Assembly: GCA_002118135.1 (NCBI GenBank)
Contig: BDIU01000314.1
Coordinates: 50,326 to 114,325, forward strand
DNA length: 64,000 nucleotides
Direction of reading: 5' to 3'
DNA from: Trebouxia sp. TZW2008
Lineage: Eukaryota > Chlorophyta > Trebouxiophyceae > Trebouxiales > Trebouxiaceae
Positions within the stretch are counted from its first letter, which is position 1. Every line of letters starts with the position of its first letter. The position numbers and the translations under genes were made by a program. This document shows positions 24,661 to 35,000 of this stretch, piece by piece. The notes under the pieces are model-generated. The model made no database searches. It was given only the letters and a program-made list of their open reading frames with translations, and had not been told where the DNA came from.

Positions 24661-27600
24661 TTGTTATTATTATTATTATTATTATTATCAGTATTGTTGT
24701 TGTTGTTGTTATTATTATGGTTATTGTTATTATGTCCAGCCCAAATTTGTCTGTCGCAGAATCAAATTGCTGTTGGGTTTTTGATGTAGTACAGCCCTCG
24801 CCATTTGTGCCATGCACGGACCATCCCAACAGATCGTGCCAATCATGTGAAGAAACACTGTCAGAACAGTGTTGCATTGAGCCGTCTGAGGCATGCCATG
24901 TTCACAGGGCATGACATTGGCATGACATGCAGACTTGAAGCAATATGCCAAACACCATCTGCACATCAGATGCTACACAGACTTTGAACATCTTTATTCA
25001 GTCCACTTGGAAAGCAGTGCTGCACATTCAAGTGACGCAAACCCTGGAGACACTCAAGTGGCTCACCTGGGAGTGCGTGAATGCATACCAAATGTACATA
25101 GAGCCTGGAAGGGTTTGATCAGCTCACCTGCTGATGCAGTGGGTTCTAGCCCTGCTGAGCTGGCTGCATCACTGCTGCCCTCTACACTTGCCTCACCACT
25201 GATGGTATTGGAGCCAGTCATGCCATTAGTGCCTGAGCAACAAGCAGTGATGCATGATGATGGATTACATGATCATGGCAGGGATGCATGATGATGAGCA
25301 CAATGATAATGATAGCAAGTCATCCATTTGTTGTCACCACAGGTGCTAGGTGTATATGGCCCAAGGCCTGCCTTGATAGACTGGCTTCTTCTGAGCATCA
25401 CAGCAAGGACATCTAACGTTGAGCCATTTACAGTCAGGACACAACAATGTCATTTGATCTCCCCTAGTGAACAGATCAAAGAATGCATTATTGTTCTCTG
25501 GGACAAAGGCAGGAAGAGCTGCGGCGCAAGGGAGGAGGAATCAAAATGCCAGACATTGCATGATACATTCTTATACTAGAATTTGCTGGACCAAATGGAT
25601 TGTGGCCAAAGTCAGAAGGTGCTATGCAACACTGAAAATGGTAGCTCTGAGCAACATCATTGGCGACTGTGAACTGGGTGCTCAGCATGTCACCGATAGC
25701 TAGATGATCAGCTGTTCACCAACATATCAAAAACCAACCTGCAGGCCCTGTAGCAAATATGAGTCCTGAAGGGGCGGATGCAAGGGCTGTTCCTGATGGC
25801 CCCAGTAGACTTGCTGCTGCAGATGAACCCAATGGAGGCCCTGGGGCTCCCGCAAGTAAGGCCTGTGACAGCAAGACACAGATACACTGTGACAGCAAGA
25901 CCAATTTGAAATTGTGTGAATCCCAAAGCAGCTTTACAAAAAGTTTGGCGTATTTGTTTTGGTCCATGATGTCCATACCAAGAGCAAGAGAGCTCTTCAC
26001 TTGGTACAGTCAAGGCTCCAGCAGATATGTTGCAATGATTGAGTATGCTGCTGCTACTGCTACTGCTGCTGGTGTTTGTCATCGCTACAAGGCATCATGC
26101 GCATGCTGAAGCACTTCCTGATCATTCAAGTTTGGATCATCACAATGTTCTCTTCACCGCACGAACCGAAATCTCAACACTGAATACAATATTGATCACG
26201 ATGCAATCTGGCTGAGGCATGTGCTTTACGGCTCAATTTGATGCACTTGTCTACCGAAATAAATTGAAAGCCACACAGGATGTTATAGCTGAAGCTGACC
26301 TGCACAGGGGCCATACCAGCTCCTGCAGCAGGTGCGCCTGCACCTGCCTCAGGCCCTTCTGTACCACCCAAGACAGCTCCAGCAACACCAGGTCCAACGC
26401 CGCTGCCACCGCCTAGGAATGTGGCAGCCGCATTGGTACCACCTACAGCCTCTTGACCACCCTGGCTACCAGGGGCTGCAGTTTGAGTACCACTGCTGCT
26501 TCCAGGATATCCACTGAAAGAGCTGCTGCTGCCACCAGCGAGGCTGCCACCGCTGAGCATGGAGCCTGCACTGCTGTCAGTTGGGCTTCCACCGCTGTCG
26601 GTCAGATTGCCACCGCTGGATGCAACCCCGCCCAGACTGCCTGTCTGGTTGATAGCAGCAGCATTCATGTCAGCAGCGCCAGGACTGCTTGTCGGGGCAG
26701 ATGCTGCAGTGGTACTGTCTGGCGCTGCAGTGCTTGTGCTGCTGTTGTTGCCTGATGCTAGTGTCTGCCCAACAGGCATTGCTGCATTGACAGCAGCAGG
26801 ACTGCTCGAGCTGCTGTTGCTGAGCAGCTGACCAGTAGCACCAGCACCAACTGCTGCACCCAAGGCCATTGTATTGTTTCCCTGTAGGGACGGGGGCGGC
26901 GGCGCAACACTCATGATCCCAGGTGACATGGGTGATGCTTGTGGATGTGCTGACCGGCTAGCTGGGCTGGTCCCTGTGGGTGGTGCGGTTGGTACTGGCG
27001 TGGGCTCAGTTGTTGCAACAGGAGTCCTCACACTGCTGTTGCCTGCACTGCTGGCTGGTAGTGTTGCCACTGCAGCTCCTACAGTGTTGTTGGCAGCTGA
27101 GGGTGTTGATGACACCGCTGCAGAAGTGCTGGTGCTGTTGGCTGATGCAGGCTCAGCGCTAGGGGGAAAGGAGCTCAGCCCCGGCACTGAGCCGTTGCTG
27201 GCTGATCCGCTGAGCGTTCCAGGCACAAGCGCAACAGAGACTGAGGTGTTACCTGAAGCGCTGTTCATTGAAGAGATTACACTAGCAGAGCTGCTGCTTG
27301 TGCTGCTGTTTGCAGCAGCAGACGGGCTGGCGCTGTTGTTTGACCCCAGCACAGCTGTGTCAGGGGTCCCTGCAGTGCTGGTCTGTGCTGATGGGAACAG
27401 CCCAGCAGGTGCATCAGCACTCGAAGGGCGGCTGCTGGTATCTGTCGTAGCCATGGGAGCGCTTGCTGAGATGCTGGCTGAGCTGCTGGTGGAAGCTGGC
27501 GCTGATTTGGGTGGCATGGCTTGCAAAGGCGCTGCAGGGAGGGGTGTTTGAGGCACCGTTGGGATCTGCAGAGGGTTGGCTTTGGGGGCATAAGCTTCTG

Positions 27601-28546
27601 CAGCAGCTGCTGCTGAGCCTGCGAGTGATGCAAGATTGTGGAAGTTGTCCTCACATGCTGATTGGACGGATACTGATAAAATGAGCATTGCGAGACTGCA
27701 GCCTGATTTGACATTTGTGACTGTCAAGCAGATGTCACACCAATGTTGATTTGTCAAAAGTCCGCCTGCTGTATGGGGAATGCATGTATTGCACCATGCC
27801 ACAATATTGTCGAATGTGATGTGCCAGTCCAGCTGTTGCTGCTGCAGTCAAGTCATGTCTGCACAACTCTTGCTGTGCTGGCGTTCCATGTGTGGCATAG
27901 CTCAGGCAACACAAGCTGTTCAGTCACACCCATGCTTTGCGTGTATATGATGCAATTGACCACAAAAGCATGAGCAGGGCAGCAGGAGAGGATATGACGC
28001 ACCATTTTCAGGTTGTGCACTCTCAATTGATGCGCTGGCTGAGCCAGATACAGCAGGACCTGCGGCTCCACCTGATATGCCCTCAGTTTGGACTTGGCCA
28101 CCGGAGGGCGCTAAATCTGCTGTGCTGTCAGAAGGAGGGAGATTTTGGACTTGGGGTCCTGATGCAAACTGCTGACCAGAAGCAGCCAGGACTGGTGGGA
28201 CATTGTACGAACCCTCAGCAGAAGCAACGCCATTTGGCATCAGCATCCCTGGCTGTAAGAAAGGGCCTGGCGCAGGAGCTAGGACGGGACCCCAGGCATA
28301 AGGGCCGATGTATTGCTGAGGGGAGCTGGCTGTGGCAAAGATGTGCTCGTAAGGGTTGATGGTGTCCCTTTGTAGGGCTGAGAAGCCTATGCCACTTGCC
28401 AGCATAGCTATTATGGCAACAACGCCAGCTGTGATCCTCACGAATCCAGACTCTGGCTCGGGAAACTGTACAGACTTGCAGCAGCAGCACAGCCAGGCAA
28501 ACACAACCCTGCGTCGTCGGTGTCTGGGATCGTCAGAGTCTTCCAT
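19825..28546 (-). CDS. Large Ala/Ser-rich membrane protein with an anchor near each end
   Basis: Predicted 1,706-residue protein; no family recognised. The exons (minus strand, in order) are 28546-28003, 27618-26300, 25862-25739, 25232-25128, 24419-23055, 22475-22404, 22053-21354 and 20716-19825; every phase joins. The N-terminus MEDSDDPRHRRRRVVF, then CCCC, precedes a membrane segment near residues 35-55 (TAGVVAIIAMLASGIGFSAL), giving a type II start. About 1,320 residues of Ala/Ser/Thr/Gly-rich sequence with many NxS/T sites follow. A second membrane segment near residue 1,380 (WWVWLLVALAIIATWL) runs directly into CCCCCC and the basic LLRRRSKRR. The last 300 residues are Ala/Thr-rich and acidic with a duplicated 54-residue unit. 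I infer that both ends are cytosolic and palmitoylated, and that the glycosylated middle lies outside the membrane, perhaps as a wall or surface bridge. The start is the first ATG giving a basic N-terminus. Confidence 0.8.
20280..20605 (-). repeat. Coding duplication, 162 bp x 2
   Basis: Two copies of a 54-codon unit in the last exon of the membrane protein encode ATATQAEM..., LSSPGVNA..LASQ and YAVVSAAE. The 'ctgcctgtgtggcagtggca' block recurs with a 162-bp period (about 20388 and 20550). A CAG/AGC run next to it, near 20200-20225, encodes polyalanine. Confidence 0.8.
22295..22375. repeat. GAATGAAC-type tandem repeat
   Basis: Short units related to GGAACGAATGAACAA repeat about six times and run into GCATGCATGCATGCATG. 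The repeat lies in an intron of the membrane-protein gene. Confidence 0.75.
23125..23345 (-). repeat. Coding tandem repeat of 16-17 residues
   Basis: In exon 24419-23055 about five units of the type SSGSDAAAGVV, PPAGADTVAGV, PSSGANAFAGGV follow one another with a period of about 48-51 bp. They lie in the presumed external region of the membrane protein. Confidence 0.7.
24579..24737. repeat. TTA/TTG trinucleotide microsatellite
   Basis: Alternating runs of (TTA)n and (TTG)n, including an uninterrupted block of about ten TTG units, fill 160 bp. They lie in the intron between exons 25232-25128 and 24419-23055 of the membrane-protein gene; on the transcribed strand these are AAT/AAC repeats. Confidence 0.95.
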
Positions 28547-28999
28547 GAGGGAGCCACGAAGGACAAACCAGAGGGTTAGGGTGGAGCTAGGACTGATGAG
28601 TGCCGGACGCAAAGCTCCAATGCGACCTTGCAATCGCTTTCATAGACAAGTTTGCCTGGCGGTGTGCGGCCATTTCGCTGCGCACTGGCATCCTGCCTTG
28701 CATTGCTGTGATGTTTTGCTGGGCGAAGCTAGCCACTGGCTTTTGACTTTCTGGGTTGACTAACGAAATAACAATGCATGCTGCAATTGATATGGCGAAG
28801 CGCGTTCCGGAAATGCAAAGCGCAAGCTGGTGCGATCATTGGTGATCATCAAAGCACACCGTTGATCAGAGCGCAAGCGCTCGCGATGGCCGTCAGCATT
28901 GACGCGCTTTGCAAACTTGGCAAAGTGGCATGCCGTGGCTAGCTCGTTCACCTCAACCTAGGTTTCTCGGCCTGTTTTTGTAACCTACCACAGCCTGGA
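28547..28999. promoter_or_regulatory. CpG-rich divergent promoter spacer
   Basis: This spacer separates the starts of the membrane-protein gene (minus) and the beta-barrel-like gene (plus). CG dinucleotides are frequent, for example 'gcgcaagcgctcgcgatggc' at 28871. No defined promoter element can be named. Confidence 0.5.
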
Positions 29000-31311
29000 A
29001 TGCAGGACAGCCAACTGCAATGGCGTTTGCAGAGGGGCGATCCCTTATTTGTCGACTGCACAGCAAGCAAGGTTTTCAACCAGATCTCCTTCCAACAACC
29101 TGCTACCTCCAGACTGCACGCGTCACGTCAGCAGGTAAGGGCTCGAGCTTGATGCAAAGCAGCTACTTCCTTCATGCATCAGGATGCTGCTTCTGCAGAG
29201 CACGACCTTCGAAGTCGGTGGCCAACTGCCAGACACGTCAAGCAGTATACACAGTTTTGTAACTGTCAATTTCGACGCAACTTCTGGCAGTCGTGCAAGT
29301 ATCTCAGGACAATGTCGAGCAAATGGTGAACACGCATCTTGCACCCTGAATGCAAGCAAGCCTGGCGCCTTTGGCATGGAAACTGAAGTCAGGGGCAGGT
29401 ATACAATTGCCAAGTGGAAGCTCTCGCTTTTGTCATCAATGCACCACATGATGTGAAAGTACTGCTGACAGTCTTCTTGAGACAAGGCCCTGAACTACAC
29501 GTTCTTCTGGCAACAAAGCGCATGACAAGCTACAGCTTGGCGCGCACAATGATTTGCGCTATGTGTTCACAGGAAGCACAACATGCTACTGAGGCGATTC
29601 TTAGAAACCAAGCTTCAATTTGGATGTTTGCAGAGCAACAAAACGCACATCACGTCATCAGCAGAGGTCACTGCAGCGTCTCTGGCAAATCAGCTCAAGT
29701 TGACAGCTAATGCATCAACAGACTTCCGCCAACGCTTGATACTGCAGACAGGGCTGCAGTGGCAGCCTAAGCAGACAGCACAGGCTACCTCTGCAAAGCA
29801 GCACAGAAAACATCATCCAGCTGAAACCCATTCAGGGTCGCACTCACATGCCAATGCCTACACAGCTCCACAGCACTCAGGGCCACATTCCAACGCCACT
29901 GATGCTACAGTACCGTATCACTTAAGCTCACATGAGAGTGCCAGTGCTCACACTGCCTCTGCAAAGAAGCACAGAAGGCACGGCCGAGCTCACAGTCCTT
30001 CAAGGTCACACTTCAGTGCCAATGCATCCGCAGCACCAGATCACTCAAGGCCACGTTCCAATGCCAATGCACCCACCGCAGCACATCACTCAAGGCTACC
30101 CTCCGACGCAATGGCATCCACTGCAGCACGTCACTCAAGACCAGACTCCAATGCAACTTCACCTGCAGCACCACTTGGATCACGGCAACGCTCTGATGCC
30201 AATGCACCTACAGCACCACATCACTCAAGGCTACACTCCAACGCAGATGCACCCAGGGCATCACATCGCTCAAGACAACGCTCAAGGCGGCGCTCCAATG
30301 CAAGCCCACCTGCAATACCGCTTGACTCAAAGCTACAGTCCAATGCAAATGCTCCTACTGCATCACATCAATCAAGGCCACACTCCAACGCAATCTCAAT
30401 CAGAGCACCACAAGCGCAACTCTGTAACGCCTTGGGTGCAAGCTTGAATCCAGCATCCATCATACATCTGCCTCAAGTTGATTCCCCATTCCTGGTGTAT
30501 GCAAGCAAGCCATCTCCAGCTTTTGCACAAGGTACAGCCGGTAAAATGCATACCAGGCAGCAGTCCGAGGAGGATAGTCACGATGGTTTCCCATCAGGAG
30601 GCCCAGGAGACAGATTTGCCCTTCAGCTGAAAGGGGCTGTGAAAGGCAACCCAGCCCCGAATTGGCAACTGGCATGTCAGAAAGCTTTCAACAGCAAACT
30701 TCAGCTAAGGGCACAATGCAGTGCAATTGTTGCTGGCAAACTTTCTTTGCCAAACAGGTGGCAGCTTGAAGCAAGGCATAAGCTGACAAAAGGTGCAGTC
30801 TTCAGCATCAGGCTTCAGCAGGATCAGCAGAAGCAGAAGGCCCCTCAGGCAGTTGGTTCTCACAGGCGCTCCCTGCAAGTTGAGCATAAGAGCCGCACAA
30901 GCCAGGTCATGTGTTCCTGTCGTCAGCAAGCAGAAGGTGATTGTCACAGCTTGCAGCATTGCATCGGGCCAGCTTTCAAGCAAGGTTTAGCGTTTGTAAT
31001 TTGCATCTGCAGGCAGTTTAAAGTGTGTGCTCACAGCTTTTTCCAGAGCAGAGGGTCAATTGTCCAGTGTGACAAGTGTTTTGCATGACATGATGCAGTC
31101 ACATCAACATGTCGTCAACTGTGTACATAGCCAAAGTTTGTTTGCAGGCTGGCAGATTGGCTTCAAAATGAAAGCAAAGCCTCGTCCAGCCAAAGGCAAA
31201 GTCAGAAGCAGAGGCTTGTTCATTTCAGTCAATGGGCAATTGAACTTAGGGGCCACGCAAGGCAACAAGGCATTCCTGAAAGTTGAATTTGGCACCCCAT
31301 TTGGACAGTAA
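29000..31311 (+). CDS. Beta-barrel-like protein with His/Asn/Ser repeat insert
   Basis: Predicted 636-residue protein from exons 29000-29134, 29199-29398, 29573-30984 and 31148-31311. The start MQDSQLQWRLQRGDPL is preferred over the ATG at 29020 because its frame joins exon 2 in phase. Parts outside the insert look like amphipathic strands with alternating polar and apolar residues: FEVGGQLPDT, AEVTAASLANQLKLTANAS, RFALQLKGAVKGNPAPNWQL, WQLEARHKLTKGAVFSIRL, GLFISVNGQLNLGATQGNK, ending FLKVEFGTPFGQ. This resembles an outer-envelope or outer-membrane barrel of a plastid or mitochondrion, an inference without a family match. An insert of about 200 residues built of 21-residue HSRPHSNANAPTA-type repeats sits between strands. 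The donor of exon 3 is uncertain; GTGATT some 40 bases earlier also keeps phase. It is divergent from the membrane-protein gene. Confidence 0.6.
29845..30430 (+). repeat. 63-bp coding tandem repeat, about nine units
   Basis: Diverged units with 'cacatcactcaaggc' and 'actccaatgccaatgcaccc' recur every 60-63 bp and encode His/Ser/Asn/Ala-rich repeats. Because the period is a multiple of three, a second plus-strand frame stays open for 171 codons (29932-30447), encoding HITQGYTPTQMHP-like repeats. Confidence 0.85.
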
Positions 31312-32008
31312 TACCTATTATATATATATCGCTAATGTAGAAACGTGGGTTGTAATGAGTAACGTCACTGTGTGGAAAAGCTGCTCTAGAGAAGGCTCCA
31401 CATCATTGTTCAGATAGAAATGCTACCAACGCTCCTGCGCTTGAAAGAGCATGTGTTTGTGATGTAGTACATTGGGTGGTGCTGGTATAAAAGTACTTGG
31501 TAAATCTACACGCATGTACCTCTTTACAGACTAATGATCTCATGACAGGATGATTTGTACAATATACCTGTCTCAACTAAATCAAAGTTGTTAATTCAGT
31601 GTAAACTCAGTGACGTGTATCGCCATCGCCAGCATCTCAGTCAAACACATCAAGTAATGATTTTCAGAACTTTTGGAAAATGAACATCTCTACTTGGTGT
31701 TATGTCAATCTGTTGTTTTCTATGATCGGCTGTTCATTGTTTAGGATCACACCAATATATCCCCCAGTCCGCAACAAATTCTCGCTAAATACTCAATGCA
31801 GTTTTACAGTACCTGTCACATGCCATATCTGTTACATACTCACCAGCTTTCAACTTGGCTGAATGCCGTGACATCAGCCTACACAACTTCCAGGAATTGG
31901 ACGGATTTGCAACACCAGCTTATCCTTGGGCTGCAAGGTAACCCTTATAACTTGCTCCTCCCTGAGTAAATCCTCACAATTGACTCCAAACGGCTAAAGG
32001 TCATGGCA
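31312..32008. other. Convergent 3' spacer, AT-rich
   Basis: AT-rich sequence, including TATATATAT at 31319, lies between the beta-barrel-like gene and the P450 stop. TTACA near 31832 (TGTAA on the minus strand) could polyadenylate the P450 transcript. Its right end holds a decayed copy of the P450 last exon. Confidence 0.6.
31893..31996 (-). repeat. Exon echo of the P450 terminal exon
   Basis: 'caccagcttatccttgggct' and 'gcaaggtaacccttataact' repeat the C-terminal coding end at about 32050-32130. The copy lies downstream of the P450 stop on the minus strand. Confidence 0.85.
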
Positions 32009-35000
32009 TCAGGCCTCAAGATTCCCAAGAAATGGCCGGACTTGTAGCACCAGCTTATCTTTTGGCTGCAAGGTAACCCTTGTGACCTGCTCCTCCCTGA
32101 GAAAGGCCTCGCGATTGATTCCAGCTGGCAACTCAAAAACGAAGCTCGCCAGGAATACTGCCAGGGCTGTGCGGGCTTCTGCCAGAGCTAGGGTTTGACC
32201 AATGCAGTTGCGGGGGCCACAGCTGAAAGGGTTCCAGGAAGTTGACAGGTTTCTCCGGTTGCCAGTTAATGTGGCATCTAGGTTCCCTGCTGTCAATGCC
32301 AATATGCGTACTCATGCCCTATTCCTTCAAGCCAGCAGTGGCCAATTGTACAGTAGCATGCACATGCATACTGTCCTAAGCAGCCTTTGCACAAGCAGGC
32401 TGTTGCTGACTGGAATGGCGTGTGAGTGCTGTGCAAGCAATGGCAATGATCGATTGATCAACTGTACATTAGACTGCATCTACACACGGTGCTAAGCAGC
32501 ACTTGCTCAAGCAAACAAATTGACCAACACTGCAAGCAGTCAACAAAGCCGCTCTGGGACGCACCGTCACCCATAGGCTCTGCATGCTTGCTCCAGCGTT
32601 CTGGCCAGAATTTGAGAGGCTTGATGAAGTTAGCACTGCTCAAGTGCATAGGGTAGCTGGGTATCTGTATGAGGGTGTCTTTGGGGACTCTATAGCCCCC
32701 AATCACCATGTCCCTATTGACCTGCCTGCAAGCAAACAAAGTTCACGCACATGCTAGCTTGATGCAGTCCATCAAAGTTAACTTGTGATGATGTGCAGGT
32801 CAAGTATTGCAAGGTAGCTGACAACAGTGCCTTGTTTGAGGGTCAACATGCAGCATGAATGCTTGACTTCCAATATGCTCACAGCACATTCTTGCAGCGC
32901 GAAAGACAACAGTGCCTTAATCGAGGGTCAACATGCAGCATGAATGCTTGACTTCCAACATGCTCACAGCACATTCTTGCAGCGCGAAAGACAACAGTGC
33001 CTTGTTTGAGGGTCAACATGCGGAATGAATGCTTAACTTCCAATATGCTCACAGCACATTCTTGCAGCGCGAAAGACAACAGTGCCGTGTTTGAGGGTCA
33101 ACATGCAGCATGAATGCTTGACTTCCAACATGCTCACAGCACATTCTTGCAGCGCAAAAGACAGCAGTGCCTTGTTTGAGGGTCAACATGCAGCATGAAT
33201 GCTTGACTGCCAATATGCTTACAGCACATTCTTGCAGTGCGAAAAACAACAGTGCCTTGTTTGAGGGTCAACATGCAGCATGAGTGCTTGATTTCCGGTA
33301 TGCTTACAGCACAATCTTGCCGCGCAGTAAAAGACGGCAGGCATGCACTTGAAATAAGTATGATGTGCCTTGTAATAGATTGGCCATGAAGCCTTGCCAA
33401 TTTGTCACCTGACAGTGCCGTTTGAAGCAGTAGAATGAATTTAATCTTGATGGAATTGGATGCAAATTGCAACAGAGCAATCCTGAGGCCTTCGCATTTG
33501 TCATCTGACAGTGCCGTTTCTGGACAGTGGCAGTAATTTTGTGTTACTTGGGTAAAATGTTTCTGGGTGAGTTGTGAGGCTTTGCTGTTGTAATACCTGA
33601 CAGTGCCATTTGGAGCAGTTGCATGCAAGCGCAAGGTTTCCTTGACCACTGAGTCCAGCAATGGCAGCCTAGACAGATCTGCATAGCCATCAAAGCTGCT
33701 CTTGACACTCATGAATAGGCATCCAGCTGCATCATTCACACGAAGGAGAGGGATGGGACAGCTCAACCTGGTGATAGAAATGAGCTCGCCAGGCAGACAA
33801 AGAGAATGACAGTGCAAATGTTGAGGGCATGTCCAACAGCTTTCTATCATCAGGGTTCTGGATTGGACCCAATGATGGTGGTCTCTACAGCGTGCAGAAA
33901 CTTGCAAACTGCTGACCTGCCAAATGACTATGAGAGTGTGCTTGACCATTGCTTTGACTCATTGAGAACGCGTGCAAGGCAGGCTTTGAAACCCAGCAGA
34001 CGCGTATACACAGACACAAGGGCATGGATGGTAGCAAGAGGCTTGCCTGCAAAGTCCAGGGGTCTAGGGTGGGGCTGTTGGGGTGTGGGGGCTAGCCCTG
34101 CCTCCTGTAGCTCCTGCCTGACCCTGTCCTACACACCAGCATCCTGTGATGATGCTGCTGATAAGCAAGACAACCTCATCAGACTGTTCTGCGAGAGCAG
34201 ATGTAACAACTATAACGAGATGCTTGGGAGAATGCTGCTGCTACTTTCTGTGCAAATACTGCTGCGCTACAGCAACTTTGCTGATGTGAATCATTGTCTC
34301 TCTGTATGAAGATGCCCAGCACAAGTCAGGATGGAAGACTGCGACTTGTGCTTCAAACCTGCTGGAATTTGATTACCAATGCCACCATCAATACAAGGAG
34401 ACTGGATCAGACAATTCAGACCCACCTGGATGTCCGTGTTTGCTGCCATCTCAAACAGCGCCCAGTTCACCAGGTGAGCTGTGGTCTCATACCCAGCAAT
34501 GAACAGGAGCCCCACATTTGCGGCTAGGCTGTCATGGCAGACAGGCTCACCAGTCTTGTAGTTGACAAGGCGGCCAAGGCAGGCCCACAGTGAGGTGTTG
34601 TCCGGAAGCTGCACGCCTCTCTGCTGTATTGCTTTTGCCATGCTGTCTTCTTTCTGCAAGACACCAATGGGCGTTGTACAATTCTTCAACTCTGTAAGCA
34701 CCACAACGTTGCAGAAGGCATGGCAAAAGGCCGATCATCTGCACTGTTGCAGCCATGCTAACTTGCTTCTGCAGCAAGGAGCCTGGATGCATTATGGTAA
34801 TCGCACCTGGGTCTTCAGATGTGCATCTGCAGGGGCATTGAATACTTGGCTCCCAGACTGCCTCACGTTGGTATGAAACTTCCGTGGGCACTGTGACAAG
34901 CTCGACTACACCAATATGATGGGTGTCACTATTGCCATAGTGTTGATGCATGCTGATGTCTGGCGTGTCAGTCTGAGCGTGCAATGGAAGTGTAATGCGT

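Noticed and set aside
26874..27551. 225-codon plus-strand open frame
   Set aside because: It is antisense to an Ala/Ser-rich exon of the membrane protein. Low-complexity GCN codons keep several frames open, and it has no family features.
29020..29134. ATG at 29020 as start of the beta-barrel-like gene
   Set aside because: Its frame does not continue into exon 2 in phase; the ATG at 29000 does.
32821..33330. CRISPR-like regular array
   Set aside because: The whole 85-bp unit repeats, with no variable spacers, and it lies in a nuclear intron.
33134..33949. 271-codon minus-strand frame
   Set aside because: Only its first part (P450 exon 9) is coding. The rest runs through intron and the 85-bp satellite.
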